In this document: positions 8,810 to 17,787 of the stretch, piece after piece
Position numbering within the stretch: position 1 is the first letter of the stretch
How the letters are laid out: the number at the start of each line of letters is the position of its first letter
Assembly: GCA_963728935.1 (NCBI GenBank)
Contig: CAVSMC010000001.1
Span: 1,984,001-2,048,000, forward strand
Length of the DNA: 64,000 nt
Source: CAVSMC01 sp963728935
GTDB taxonomy: Bacteria; Pseudomonadota; Gammaproteobacteria; Burkholderiales; Casimicrobiaceae
Direction of reading: 5' to 3'
Made by a program: the position numbers and the translations under genes
Notes under the pieces: model-generated
Told to the model about the DNA's origin: nothing
Database searches by the model: none
What the model saw: the letters and a program-made list of their open reading frames with translations, nothing else

Positions 8810-10504
8810 TCAAGTCGAGATCGTCCCGACTCGCGCCGTCCTCGCTGCCGCGCGCCATGACGCGACGATCGAAAGCAAGTCATCGGGTCGGTCGCTGACG
8901 ATCCTCACCTCGCCGCGAAAGATGGTTGCGTCGTCGGCTGCGACCGACACGACGTCGCCCTCGCGCAACACCGCATCGCCGAAGCGTGCCTCGCGTCTTG
9001 CGAGATCGACCCTAACGCCGGCGCATGCGACGACGCAGGGCTTCGCCAGTTGCCGCGCGACCACCGCTGCATGCGACGTACGCGATCCGCCGATCGTGAC
9101 CAGCGCCGCCGCCGCGGCGATGCCGTCGATGTCCGCCGTCTCCGCGTTCTCGCGCACGAGGATCGCGCGACGGCCCTCGTCACGCGCCCGAATCGCAGCG
9201 GCGGCGTCGAGCGCTATTGCGCCGGTTGCGACCCCTACGCCCGCCGCCACGCCGCGCGCAATCGCCCTCGCTCCCGACGACGGGTCGAGCCGCGTGACCG
9301 CGATCGCGTCGACGTCGACGTGATCGAGCATCGCCAGCGCTCCGTGCGGATCGAGCACGCCCTCGTCCACCATGTCGACGGCGCTTCGCAGCATCGCAAG
9401 CGGCGTGCGCTTGGCCGAGCGCGTCTGCAACAGGAAGAGCTCGCCGTCCTGCACGGTGAACTCGAATTCCTGCACGTCGCCGAACTCCCGCTCGAGCCGC
9501 GCCGCGATGTCGTCGAGCTGCGCGCTGACGTCCGGAAGCACGGTCGCCATCCGCTCACCCTCGTCGGCGTACACGCGCCCCGACACGACATCCTCGCCTT
9601 GCGCGTTGAAAAGGAAGTCGACATATCGCACCCGTTCGCCGTTCGCCGGGTCGCGTGTGAAGCCGACGCCGGCGCCCGACGTGCCGCCGGCGTTGCCGTA
9701 CACCATGCGCTGCACTGTGACGGCGGTCGTCAAGTCGACGGGCAGGTCGTGCAGCTTTCGATATTCGCGCGCCTTGTCCGTGTCCGCGCTCGCAATCACG
9801 GCATGGACGGCGGCGTCGAGCTGCGCTGACGGCAACTGCGGAAACGGCTCGCGAGCGATGGCCCGATAGAGCTCGAGGAAGTCGTCTACGAGCGCGCGCT
9901 CGCTTGCGAAGTCGAGCATCCGTTCACTCGGCAGACCTTGCCGCTCGACTTCGCCGGCGACGCGTTGCGCAAACGGTTCGCAGTCGAGCCCGCGAACGGT
10001 TTCGGCAAACGACTGAATCAACCGGCGGTACGAATTCCAGGCAAGACGCGGATTGCCGGTCAGCCGAACGAGCGCGCGTACCGTCGCGTCGTTCAGCCCG
10101 ATGTTGAGCAGTGTCTCCATCATCCCCGGCATCGACACAGCCGCGCCCGAGCGTACCGACACGAGAAGCGGCCGGCGTACGCTGCCGAAACCGAGTCCTG
10201 TCGCCGCTTCGAGGTCGCGCACCGCCGCTTGCAGCGAGTCGCGAAGCGCTGTCGCGGCGGAGCCCGCTTCGTTGCGGCCGAGCGCGCGCACCCACTCGGT
10301 GTCGAGCACGAACGCCTGGGGCACCGGCATTCCGATGTGTGACATGCGCAAAAGATTTGCCGCTTTGAAGCCGATGCGCGCGGGCGTCTCCCGCGCCGCG
10401 CCGTGCGTACCGAAGCCGATTGTCACGACGCCCGGCGTCGAGCGTGAAATGGCCGCCACGCGTTCGCTCATCCGGCGCTCTTCCTGGGCTGTCTCCATCG
10501 GCAT
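8810..10504 (-). CDS. PPDK-like phosphotransfer protein lacking the PEP/pyruvate barrel
   Basis: This 564-residue protein matches the first two parts of pyruvate, phosphate dikinase. An ATP-grasp-like nucleotide-binding region (about 40-370) includes SVRSGAAVSMPGMMETLLNIG, NAGGTSGAGVGFTRDP and FLLQTRSAKRTP. A swivelling phosphohistidine domain (about 410-550) follows, with IGGSRTSHAAVVARQLAKP, where His478 is the expected phosphoacceptor. The C-terminal TIM barrel that binds PEP and pyruvate in the roughly 880-residue enzyme is absent, and there is no remnant after the stop. It may phosphorylate itself from ATP and pass the phosphate to another protein or acceptor. The start is either ATG 10504 or, with AGGAAG upstream, ATG 10471. 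It follows the DUF47-like gene by 3 bp, so they are an operon. Confidence 0.85.
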   Translation of the reverse strand: MPMETAQEERRMSERVAAISRSTPGVVTIGFGTHGAARETPARIGFKAANLLRMSHIGMPVPQAFVLDTEWVRALGRNEAGSAATALRDSLQAAVRDLEAATGLGFGSVRRPLLVSVRSGAAVSMPGMMETLLNIGLNDATVRALVRLTGNPRLAWNSYRRLIQSFAETVRGLDCEPFAQRVAGEVERQGLPSERMLDFASERALVDDFLELYRAIAREPFPQLPSAQLDAAVHAVIASADTDKAREYRKLHDLPVDLTTAVTVQRMVYGNAGGTSGAGVGFTRDPANGERVRYVDFLFNAQGEDVVSGRVYADEGERMATVLPDVSAQLDDIAARLEREFGDVQEFEFTVQDGELFLLQTRSAKRTPLAMLRSAVDMVDEGVLDPHGALAMLDHVDVDAIAVTRLDPSSGARAIARGVAAGVGVATGAIALDAAAAIRARDEGRRAILVRENAETADIDGIAAAAALVTIGGSRTSHAAVVARQLAKPCVVACAGVRVDLARREARFGDAVLREGDVVSVAADDATIFRGEVRIVSDRPDDLLSIVASWRAAARTARVGTIST

Positions 10505-10507
10505 CTT

Positions 10508-12439
10508 CTAAGCTCTCAACACTTCGCCGAGCACGTTGTCGCGCAGCCGCAACCCGCAATGCATCAACGCATCGGCCGCTTGTTCTAGATTGCGTGCCGC
10601 CTCGGTGACGAAATGCAGCACGCGAAAGTCCGACGCCGCGGCAGCTTTTGCCTCGACGCTGCGCTCGGCCTCGTCGCTGCGTTTCTCGAGAGCCGTGAGG
10701 CGGTGGATCGCGTCGAGGAAGTCCTGCATGTCCTCGCGCGCGCCGCCGCGACGCACGTCGCGAGCGATCTCGAGCGCCTTGACGTATTCCTGCGCGCCCT
10801 GCACGAGCAAGCCGGCCAAGTGTTCGAGCGGAGGAAGCAGCTCGGTTCCGCCGGTCTGTTGCAGCAGCGTTAGATGGAACGCCGCTTCTTCGAGCTCGTC
10901 GGCGACGTCGTCGGCGTCCTCGAGCAACGTGCGGAAGAACTCGCCCGACTCGGCGTTTCTCAAAGCCTCACGTGCGCGGTTCACGCATTCGTCGGCCCGG
11001 CTCTCCCAAGCCTTGGCGCGCTGGGCACGCTGCTCCGACGCCGCGGCGCTCTCGCCGGCATGGCGCGCGAGCATTCCGTCGCGCACGCCGCCGGCGATCT
11101 CGTGCACGAACGACGCGTGCTCGACGGCGATGTCGAACAGGTCCTGGCGACGCGAGCGGAAATATCCGGTCAGCTCCGCCTTGACGACGTCCTGCACATG
11201 GGTTTCGGCCTCGCCGCGCAGCAGCAGCTCGCTCGCGCTACGCAGCACGCTGCGCAGGAATTCGCGCGTGTTCGCCGCGCCGAGCGTCTCGTGCAACGAA
11301 CCGCCGACGGGGAACTGCCCCTTGGTCGCGAACTCGATCGCGTCGAAGACCAGACGCTCGCCGCCGGCTTGCAGGAACGCCATGTGCCCGAGATTCTCGT
11401 CGGCGGCCCAGCGCAGCAGCCGTATGGCCTCGCCGTTCGGCACGAAGTTGCGCAATCGCTTACGCGCCTTGTTCCAGTCGATCAGGAACACGAGCCGCGA
11501 GCCGAGAAACTCGACGAATCGGTCGAGGTCTGCCGTGTCGGCCGCGCGGTAGCGTCCGACGCCGAGGTGGAAGACGCCATCCTCGAACGAGGCGTCGTGG
11601 CGTGAGCGGGCGTCTTCCCATTCGACGTGAAAAGGCTCGAACATCGACTCGAAGAACAGCAGGCGCGGCAGATGAAAATCGGTGTACGTCACCGTGACGA
11701 CCGGTGCCTCGACGTTGACGACGAGAACGTGCGCGTCGGTCGTTCCGATGTCGTTCTGCAACACCAGCCGTTCGCCGCTTCGCGTGGCGGTCGTCGCGAG
11801 CCCCGGGTGGTCGAACTTGAGCGGCGCCGTGCGGTTGACGCCGCGCATGAACGCATGAATGCGCTCGCGGTCGGCCGGACGCACGTCGTACGCGCTAGCG
11901 CCGTCGATGTGCTCGGAAGCAAGCGTTGCCTGCATTCGGTTCAGGCACTTGTGCGCATCCATGACGACCAGGTGCAGGCTGTCGCCGGCGGCTCGATCGC
12001 CTGACGTCATCCGGTCGATGCAGGCGCCCGCGATTTCGTCGTCGTTCGTCGCGACGACCATCGGCTCGAGCGCGACGAGACGTTTCGCGAGCGCGCTTCC
12101 GTCGACGGTTTCGCGTAGCGCCGCCACCATCGTGCGCACGTCCGACAGGAGCTCCGCAACGACTCGGCTTGCGTGCGCAATGCGATAGCGGTCGCCGTCG
12201 AGTTGCGTCGCGCCGGCGATGACGCCGTCGAGCGTCTCGTCGGTCACGCCGCTCGCAATGCGCTCGGTGCGCAGCGGCGGTGTCGGTGCACCGGGACGGT
12301 CGGCTGCTTGTCGGGCGGTCTGCAGCAGCGCGAAGCGGAATTTGGCGCGGTCGTTCGCGGCGAGCGCCGCATTGACGCGCGCGGGCAGCAGCAACGATGC
12401 CTCGCCGAGCGTGTCGATGATGGAGAGCTTGCCGGCCAT
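10508..12439 (-). CDS. Large uncharacterised protein with C-terminal PhoU/DUF47-like helical domain
   Basis: This 643-residue soluble protein has no signal peptide or membrane segment. I recognise no family in the first 420 or so residues, which are mixed alpha/beta (for example VLVVNVEAPVVTVTYTDFHL and LVFLIDWNKARKRLRNFVP). From about residue 430 it becomes helical, with patterns typical of DUF47/PhoU proteins: HASFVHEIAGG, SRADECVNRAREAL, LLEDADDVADELEEAAF, LEKRSDEAERSVEAKA, and LEQAADALMHCGLRLRD at the end. DUF47 proteins often accompany phosphate transporters, and this gene lies about 0.75 kb from pstS on the other strand. It is cotranscribed with the PPDK-like gene, which suggests a shared role in phosphate or phosphoryl handling. 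That role is inferred. Confidence 0.8.
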   Translation of the reverse strand: MAGKLSIIDTLGEASLLLPARVNAALAANDRAKFRFALLQTARQAADRPGAPTPPLRTERIASGVTDETLDGVIAGATQLDGDRYRIAHASRVVAELLSDVRTMVAALRETVDGSALAKRLVALEPMVVATNDDEIAGACIDRMTSGDRAAGDSLHLVVMDAHKCLNRMQATLASEHIDGASAYDVRPADRERIHAFMRGVNRTAPLKFDHPGLATTATRSGERLVLQNDIGTTDAHVLVVNVEAPVVTVTYTDFHLPRLLFFESMFEPFHVEWEDARSRHDASFEDGVFHLGVGRYRAADTADLDRFVEFLGSRLVFLIDWNKARKRLRNFVPNGEAIRLLRWAADENLGHMAFLQAGGERLVFDAIEFATKGQFPVGGSLHETLGAANTREFLRSVLRSASELLLRGEAETHVQDVVKAELTGYFRSRRQDLFDIAVEHASFVHEIAGGVRDGMLARHAGESAAASEQRAQRAKAWESRADECVNRAREALRNAESGEFFRTLLEDADDVADELEEAAFHLTLLQQTGGTELLPPLEHLAGLLVQGAQEYVKALEIARDVRRGGAREDMQDFLDAIHRLTALEKRSDEAERSVEAKAAAASDFRVLHFVTEAARNLEQAADALMHCGLRLRDNVLGEVLRA

Positions 12440-12804
12440 TGGCTATTCGATGAGCAAAGCCAAGAAGGATGGCGAGCGGACGTGACCGATCGATGACAAG
12501 AGGGGTGCCCCGACGCGACCGATCGACGACAAGACCCGGGAGTGACACAAATACAACAGTCGGCGGTCCGCGTCAGGAGGTCGCGCACCCGTACCGTGCA
12601 AACGAAAGTGTCGCCCCGTCAGCCGCTTACATGGACTTGTTAAGTGCGGATGGCGAGTGGTCGCTCACATGTAGTCGATGATGATCGAATACGTCCGTAA
12701 CGTCATTGCTCCAGGCCATCCCCGCTCTTCGCGCAAGGGCACATTCTTGCGCGGCGGTCCTACACGCGGCGCAAGCCGCCACACATCACCTACCAACGGA
12801 TCTT
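12440..12804. other. Intergenic region with mutually exclusive hairpins upstream of the DUF3562-like gene
   Basis: This 365-bp gap between divergent genes shows no supported coding region. At its right end are three complementary segments: GCGCAAG (12731-12737), CTTGCGC (12746-12752) and GCGCAAG again (12769-12775). The middle one can pair with either flank, giving two alternative hairpins in the putative leader of the next gene. No poly-T follows. Confidence 0.45.
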
Positions 12805-13017
12805 ATGGACAAGCTCTACGACAACACTGCCGAAGCGGACGCGCACGCGGACGCGATTGAATCCCTCATCGCCGAAATGCAGCTTCCTTCCGATGTTGTC
12901 CGTGGTGCGTACGAGCGTGAGCTCGTCCGCCTCAAGCCTGGTGCGCGAGTCAAGGACTACCTGCTGCTCTTCACCGTTCGCAACACGAGGGAGGCGCTTC
13001 GCCGGCACAAGGTCTGA
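12805..13017 (+). CDS. DUF3562-like small protein
   Basis: This 70-residue soluble protein starts MDKLYDNTAEAD. It carries ESLIAEMQLPSDVVRGAYERELV and then GARVKDYLLLF...VREAL-like ending (TREALRR), the pattern of the small DUF3562 family common in Burkholderiales. The function is unknown; the fold is predicted as short helices. The frame is open upstream to 12706 but family similarity begins at ATG 12805. It precedes pstS on the same strand by 176 bp and may be independent of the Pho regulon. Confidence 0.8.
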   Translation: MDKLYDNTAEADAHADAIESLIAEMQLPSDVVRGAYERELVRLKPGARVKDYLLLFTVRNTREALRRHKV

Positions 13018-13107
13018 CGTCATTGCATAACTGGCGCGCAACCGCGCGCAATCCACGCGACGCGGTGATATCAGGGTCGCAGGGGCGATGTTACGGTGTT
13101 GAAGCCG

Positions 13108-13135
13108 CTGTCATACGCGGTCGCACGCACGTCAT
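13108..13135 (+). promoter_or_regulatory. Possible degenerate Pho box upstream of pstS
   Basis: CTGTCAT at 13108-13114 matches a PhoB half-site exactly and is followed about two helical turns later by a second GTCAT (13131-13135). The intermediate 11-bp repeat unit is poor. The location, 60-86 bp before the pstS start, is right for PhoB control, which is expected because phoB and phoR end the same gene set. Confidence 0.3.
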
Positions 13136-13193
13136 TCCGCCGTAACAATCGCCGCGTAGTCTGCATTGGTTCTCTTCAGAACGGACAAAGACA

Positions 13194-14234
13194 ATGCAAA
13201 GACTACTTCCCCGCGGATTCCTGGCCGTCGCCGTGCTGGCGTTCGGCGTTTCGTCGCAGGCTGCCGACATCACCGGCGCCGGCGCGACATTCCCCTACCC
13301 GATTTATGCCAAGTGGGCCGAGGCGTACAAGCAAAAGACCGGTAACGGGATGAACTACCAGTCGATCGGATCGGGCGGCGGCATCGCTCAGATCAAGGCG
13401 AAGACCGTCGATTTCGGCGCTTCCGACATGCCGCTCAAGCCCGACGACCTAAAGTCCGCCGGCCTGATGCAGTTCCCCGCGATCATCGGCGGCATCGTCC
13501 CCGTTGTGAACCTCGAAGGCATCGGCCCCGGCGCCGTCAAGTTCACCGGTCCCGTGCTCGCGGACATTTATCTCGGCAAGATCAAGTCGTGGAACGACAA
13601 GGCGATTGTCGACCTCAATCCCGGCGTCAAGCTGCCCGCCGAGCTGATCACCGTGGTCCGCCGCTCGGACGGCTCCGGAACGACCTTCAACTTTACCGAT
13701 TACCTGTCGAAGGTGAGCCCGGAGTGGAAGCAGAAAGTCGGCTCGAGCACCGCTGTCGCTTGGCCCGAAGGTGTGGGCGGCAAGGGGAACGAAGGCGTGG
13801 CCGCGTACGTTCAGCGAATCAAGGGATCGATTGGCTACGTCGAATACGCCTACGCCAAGAAGAACAACATGGCGCACGCGTTGGTCCAGAACAAGGAAGG
13901 CCAGTATCCGAAGCCCGACAACGACACCTTCCAGGCAGCGGCCGCGTACGCCGACTGGAAGAACGCGCCCGGGTACTACCAGATCATCACCGACTCACCA
14001 GGCAAGACGTCCTGGCCCATCGCCGCGACGAGCTTCATCCTCATGCACGTAGAACAGGGCAAGCCGCAGAATGCCGCCGAGGTCCTCAAGTTCTTCGACT
14101 GGTCGTTCAAGAACGGGCAGAAGATGGCGGAGGAGCTCGATTACGTCCCGCTGCCCGCGGCGCTGATCGCGCAGATCGAGAGCTCGTGGAAGACGCAGAT
14201 CAAGGACCCCGCGGGCAAGGCGGTCTGGAATTGA
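13194..14234 (+). CDS. pstS: Phosphate ABC transporter substrate-binding protein PstS
   Basis: This 346-residue periplasmic phosphate-binding protein has a signal peptide (MQRLLPRGFLAVAVLAFGVS, cleavage after SQAA). The mature protein starts DITGAGATFPYPIYAKW. Phosphate-binding segments typical of PstS are present: GSGGGIAQIKAKTVDFGASD, the RSDGSGTTFNFTDYL loop and the KGNEGVAAYVQ segment. The protein ends DPAGKAVWN, as in other proteobacterial PstS. It opens the set pstS-pstC-pstA-pstB-phoU-phoB-phoR, and induction by phosphate starvation through PhoB is expected. Confidence 0.97.
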   Translation: MQRLLPRGFLAVAVLAFGVSSQAADITGAGATFPYPIYAKWAEAYKQKTGNGMNYQSIGSGGGIAQIKAKTVDFGASDMPLKPDDLKSAGLMQFPAIIGGIVPVVNLEGIGPGAVKFTGPVLADIYLGKIKSWNDKAIVDLNPGVKLPAELITVVRRSDGSGTTFNFTDYLSKVSPEWKQKVGSSTAVAWPEGVGGKGNEGVAAYVQRIKGSIGYVEYAYAKKNNMAHALVQNKEGQYPKPDNDTFQAAAAYADWKNAPGYYQIITDSPGKTSWPIAATSFILMHVEQGKPQNAAEVLKFFDWSFKNGQKMAEELDYVPLPAALIAQIESSWKTQIKDPAGKAVWN

Positions 14235-14290
14235 CGGTAGCGCCGCCGTTCGCAACGGCTGTTTCCCCCTCCTGCCGAAGCTGACCATTG

Positions 14291-14317
14291 CCGGCCGCGG
14301 ACGCATGCCGCGGCCGG
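14291..14317 (+). terminator. Strong hairpin between pstS and pstC
   Basis: A perfect 10-bp stem (CCGGCCGCGG / CCGCGGCCGG) with a 7-nt loop lies between pstS and pstC and is followed by ATCTTGTTT rather than a clean T-run. It probably acts as an attenuator or 3' stabiliser that keeps pstS mRNA more abundant than the permease mRNA. Confidence 0.6.
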
Positions 14318-14336
14318 ATCTTGTTTGGGCAAAGGT

Positions 14337-15371
14337 ATGATGGCCTCTTCTTCCGCCACGGCGACGCTTCCGAGCCCCATGAGCGTGCAATCCGGCGCGC
14401 GAGACGAGCCCCTGCCCGAACCGCCGCCGGCGCCGGTTTCGCGCGGTCATTGGCAGGACAACCTGTTCCGGCGAACGACGATGTTCTTCGCCGTGCTGGT
14501 GCTTGCGCTGCTGCTCGGCATTCTCGGCGCGCTCGCGTGGGCGTCGGTTCCGGCATTCGACAAGTTCGGGCTTTCGTTCTTCTTCACCAACGTCTGGGAT
14601 CCGGTCAAAAGCCAGTTCGGTGCTCTCGCCCCGATCTACGGCACGCTCGTCACTTCAACGATCGCGCTGCTGATCGGCGTGCCGGTGAGCTTCGGCATCG
14701 CTCTCTTTCTGACCGAGATGTGCCCGGTCGTTCTCAAGCGCCCCCTCGGCACCGCGATCGAGCTGCTCGCAGCGGTGCCATCGATCATCTACGGCATGTG
14801 GGGACTGTTCGTGTTCGCGCCGCTGTTCGGCGATTACGTTCAACCCGGGCTTGCGAAGGTCTTCGGAGGCATTCCGCTGCTGGGCGCGCTCTTCACCGGC
14901 GCACCGAACGGCATCGGCATGCTGACCGCCGGGATCATCCTTTCGGTGATGATCATTCCGTTCATCTCCTCGGTGATGCGCGACGTGTTCGAGATCGTGC
15001 CAACGCAGCTGAAGGAGTCGGCGTACGGGCTGGGCGGAACGACGTGGGAGGTGGTCTGGAACGTCGTGCTGCCGTACACGAAGGTCGGCGTCATCGGCGG
15101 CATCATGCTCGGTCTCGGCCGCGCGCTCGGCGAGACGATGGCGGTCACGTTCGTCATCGGCAACGCCTACCGGATCTCGACGTCGCTGTTCGAGCCCGGC
15201 AATTCGATCGCTTCCGCGCTCGCCAACGAGTTCAACGAGGCGGCCGACCCCGTGCACCGCGCGTCGCTGATCGCGCTCGGGCTCGTGCTGTTCGTGCTGA
15301 CGTTCATCGTGCTCGCACTGTCGCGGCTTCTGATCGCGCAGCTCGCGCGTGGGGAGGGACGCAAGACATGA
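14337..15371 (+). CDS. pstC: Phosphate ABC transporter permease PstC
   Basis: This inner-membrane permease of about 344 residues has six predicted helices after a cytoplasmic N-terminal tail rich in Pro and Glu (DEPLPEPPPAP). Family features include FFAVLVLALLLGILGALAW, the PSIIYGMWGLFVFAPL segment, ATP-binding-cassette coupling loop residues around KESAYGLGGTTWEVV, and GLGRALGETMAVTFVIGNA (the EAA-type loop with GETMA). The start is ambiguous between ATG 14337, ATG 14340 and ATG 14379, none with a strong ribosome-binding site. It overlaps pstA by 4 nt (ATGA). Confidence 0.95.
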   Translation: MMASSSATATLPSPMSVQSGARDEPLPEPPPAPVSRGHWQDNLFRRTTMFFAVLVLALLLGILGALAWASVPAFDKFGLSFFFTNVWDPVKSQFGALAPIYGTLVTSTIALLIGVPVSFGIALFLTEMCPVVLKRPLGTAIELLAAVPSIIYGMWGLFVFAPLFGDYVQPGLAKVFGGIPLLGALFTGAPNGIGMLTAGIILSVMIIPFISSVMRDVFEIVPTQLKESAYGLGGTTWEVVWNVVLPYTKVGVIGGIMLGLGRALGETMAVTFVIGNAYRISTSLFEPGNSIASALANEFNEAADPVHRASLIALGLVLFVLTFIVLALSRLLIAQLARGEGRKT

Positions 15372-16234
15372 CTGCAACGACGAAGGCGCCGCGCTCAGCG
15401 ATATACCGCAAGCGACTCTTCATCAACCGGTTCAACCTGGTGATGTCGTTCGTGTCGATGCTGTTCGGCATGGTGTTCCTGCTGTGGATCCTGGCCGTGC
15501 TGTTCATCGAGGGCTTTTCCGCGCTGTCGCCGACGCTGTTCACCTCCATGACGCCTCCTCCAGGATCGGCGGGTGGCCTCGCCAATGCCATCGCCGGCAG
15601 CACGGCAATCGTGACCGTCGCGACGCTCATCGCCACGCCGATCGGCATTCTAGCGGGCATCTTCTTGGCCGAATTCGGCAAGCAGGGATGGCTCGCGAAG
15701 GTCACGCGCTTCATCAACGACATCCTGCTTTCCGCGCCATCGATCATCCTCGGCCTGTTCGTCTACACGGTCTATGTGATGCAGGTCGGACACTTCTCCG
15801 GTTGGGCCGGCTCGGCTGCGCTCGGATTGATCGCGATACCGGTGGTCGTGCGCACGACCGAGAACATGCTGCACCTGGTACCGTCGAGCCTGCGCGAAGC
15901 GGCCGTTGCGCTGGGCGCGCCGATGTGGAAAGTGATCCTCAAAGTGACGCTGCGCGCGGTGCGCGGCGGCGTCATCACCGGCGTACTGCTCGCGGTCGCA
16001 CGGATGTCCGGGGAGACGGCGCCGCTGTTGTTCACCGCGCTCAACAACCAGTTCTGGAGCTCGAACATGAACCAGCCGATGGCGAACCTGCCGGTCGTCA
16101 TCTTCCAGTTCGCGATGAGCCCCTACGATGATTGGAAGACGCTTGCCTGGGCGGGAGCGCTGTTGATCACGCTTGCCGTCCTGATCCTCAACATCCTGGC
16201 GCGCACGGTGTTCCGCCAGGCTGCCGTGCGCTGA
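15368..16234 (+). CDS. pstA: Phosphate ABC transporter permease PstA
   Basis: This 288-residue partner permease of PstC has six membrane helices. It carries LSAPSIILGLFVYTVYV, the coupling loop SSLREAAVALGAPMWKVI, and GVLLAVARMSGETAPLLFTA, all typical of PstA. The start ATG overlaps the pstC stop (ATGA), implying coupled translation. The two permeases form the phosphate channel energised by PstB. Confidence 0.96.
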   Translation: MTATTKAPRSAIYRKRLFINRFNLVMSFVSMLFGMVFLLWILAVLFIEGFSALSPTLFTSMTPPPGSAGGLANAIAGSTAIVTVATLIATPIGILAGIFLAEFGKQGWLAKVTRFINDILLSAPSIILGLFVYTVYVMQVGHFSGWAGSAALGLIAIPVVVRTTENMLHLVPSSLREAAVALGAPMWKVILKVTLRAVRGGVITGVLLAVARMSGETAPLLFTALNNQFWSSNMNQPMANLPVVIFQFAMSPYDDWKTLAWAGALLITLAVLILNILARTVFRQAAVR

Positions 16235-16243
16235 CAACAGACC

Positions 16244-17059
16244 ATGGACACGAGCCTCGCTTCGCAGCCAGCCGCCACATACGCCCCGTCCGATACGGCG
16301 GAGTTACCGCCCAAGCTCGCGATCCGCGATCTCGACTTCTTCTATGGCCGCTTCCAGGGCCTGAAGGACATCAGCCTCGACATCGCCGAGCGGCGCGTCA
16401 CCGCGTTCATCGGACCGTCCGGCTGCGGCAAGTCGACATTGCTTCGTACGCTCAACCGCATGTATTCGCTCTACCCCGGTCAGCGTGCCGTCGGCGAGAT
16501 TCTGTTAAACGGCCACAACATTCTCGCGGCGGGCACCGACCTCAACATGCTTCGCGCGAAGGTCGGCATGGTGTTCCAGAAACCGACGCCCTTTCCGATG
16601 TCGATTTATGACAACATCGCGTTCGGCGTGCGACTCTACGAATCGCTGTCGCCGCGGCAGATGGACGAGCGCGTCGAATGGGCACTGAGCAAGGCCGCGA
16701 TGTGGGACGAGGCGAAGGACAAGTTGAAGCAGAGCGGCATGGCGCTCTCCGGCGGCCAGCAGCAGCGTCTTTGCATCGCGCGCGCCGTCTCGGTTAAGCC
16801 CGAAGTGCTGCTGCTCGACGAGCCGACGTCGGCGCTCGACCCGATCTCGACGGCGAAGATCGAAGAGCTCATTACCGAGCTCAAGGCCGATTACACGATC
16901 GCGATCGTGACGCACAATATGCAACAGGCGGCGCGGGTGTCAGACTACACCGCCTACATGTATCTCGGCGAGCTGATCGAGTTCGGCGCGACCGACTCGA
17001 TCTTCCTCAAGCCGCGGCGCAAGGAGACGGAGGATTACATCACCGGGCGTTTCGGCTGA
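16244..17059 (+). CDS. pstB: Phosphate ABC transporter ATP-binding protein PstB
   Basis: This 271-residue ABC ATPase drives phosphate import. It has Walker A GPSGCGKST (57-65), the Q-loop VGMVFQKPTPFPMSIYDNI that is diagnostic for PstB, the signature LSGGQQQRLCIARA, Walker B LLLDEPTSALDPI and the His switch in IVTHNMQQAARVSDY. The ending DYITGRFG is the standard PstB C-terminus. It lies 9 bp after pstA and 20 bp before phoU. Confidence 0.97.
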   Translation: MDTSLASQPAATYAPSDTAELPPKLAIRDLDFFYGRFQGLKDISLDIAERRVTAFIGPSGCGKSTLLRTLNRMYSLYPGQRAVGEILLNGHNILAAGTDLNMLRAKVGMVFQKPTPFPMSIYDNIAFGVRLYESLSPRQMDERVEWALSKAAMWDEAKDKLKQSGMALSGGQQQRLCIARAVSVKPEVLLLDEPTSALDPISTAKIEELITELKADYTIAIVTHNMQQAARVSDYTAYMYLGELIEFGATDSIFLKPRRKETEDYITGRFG

Positions 17060-17079
17060 CCGGCGGCGGATGACAGACC

Positions 17080-17787
17080 ATGGCTGAGCACACACTGAAG
17101 CAATTCGACCTCGAGCTCGAGCAGATTCGCACCGGCGTGCTCGCGATGGGCGGGCTCGTCGAGAAGCAGCTCGCCCGAGCGCTCACGGCGCTGCAGGACG
17201 ACGACGACGCCGAGACGATCGAGGCCGTCGGCGCCGACGAGCAGGCGATCAACCGGATGCAGATGGACATCGACCAGCAGTGCACGCAGATCATCGCGAA
17301 GCGCCAGCCGGCCGCCGGTGACCTGCGGATGATCATGACGGTGACCAAAGTCGTCAACGACCTCGAGCGCATCGGCGACGAGGTGAAGAAGATCGCGTTC
17401 AAGGCCGAGCAGGCGCGCGGCACGGCCAACCTCGCGCAGATTCGCTACTACGACGTCGCGCGAGCGCTCACCACCGTGCGCTCGATGCTGCAAGCCGCGC
17501 TCGACGCGTTCGCGCGGCTCGACGCCTCCGCGGCCGCCGAGGTCGTCGGCGACGACGAGGCGGTCGACGTCGCGTTCAAGGCGATTCTGCGCCAGCTCAT
17601 CAGCTACATGATGGAGGACCCGCGCACGATCACGCCGGCGCTCGAGATCGTGTTCATCGCCAAGTCGATCGAGCGCGTCGGCGACCACGCGAAGAACATC
17701 GCCGAAGCGGTCGTTCAGGTCGTCAAGGGCATCGACGTGCGTCACGTCTCGGCCGAGCAGATACGTGCCGAGATCGGACAGCCATGA
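17080..17787 (+). CDS. phoU: Phosphate signalling protein PhoU
   Basis: This 235-residue all-helical cytoplasmic protein has two PhoU repeats, each with the metal-binding pattern E/DxxxDxE. Repeat 1 contains KVVNDLERIGDEVKKIA; repeat 2 contains IAKSIERVGDHAKNIAEAVV. PhoU links Pst transporter status to PhoR and damps the Pho response when phosphate is plentiful. Its stop overlaps the phoB start by 4 nt. Confidence 0.96.
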   Translation: MAEHTLKQFDLELEQIRTGVLAMGGLVEKQLARALTALQDDDDAETIEAVGADEQAINRMQMDIDQQCTQIIAKRQPAAGDLRMIMTVTKVVNDLERIGDEVKKIAFKAEQARGTANLAQIRYYDVARALTTVRSMLQAALDAFARLDASAAAEVVGDDEAVDVAFKAILRQLISYMMEDPRTITPALEIVFIAKSIERVGDHAKNIAEAVVQVVKGIDVRHVSAEQIRAEIGQP

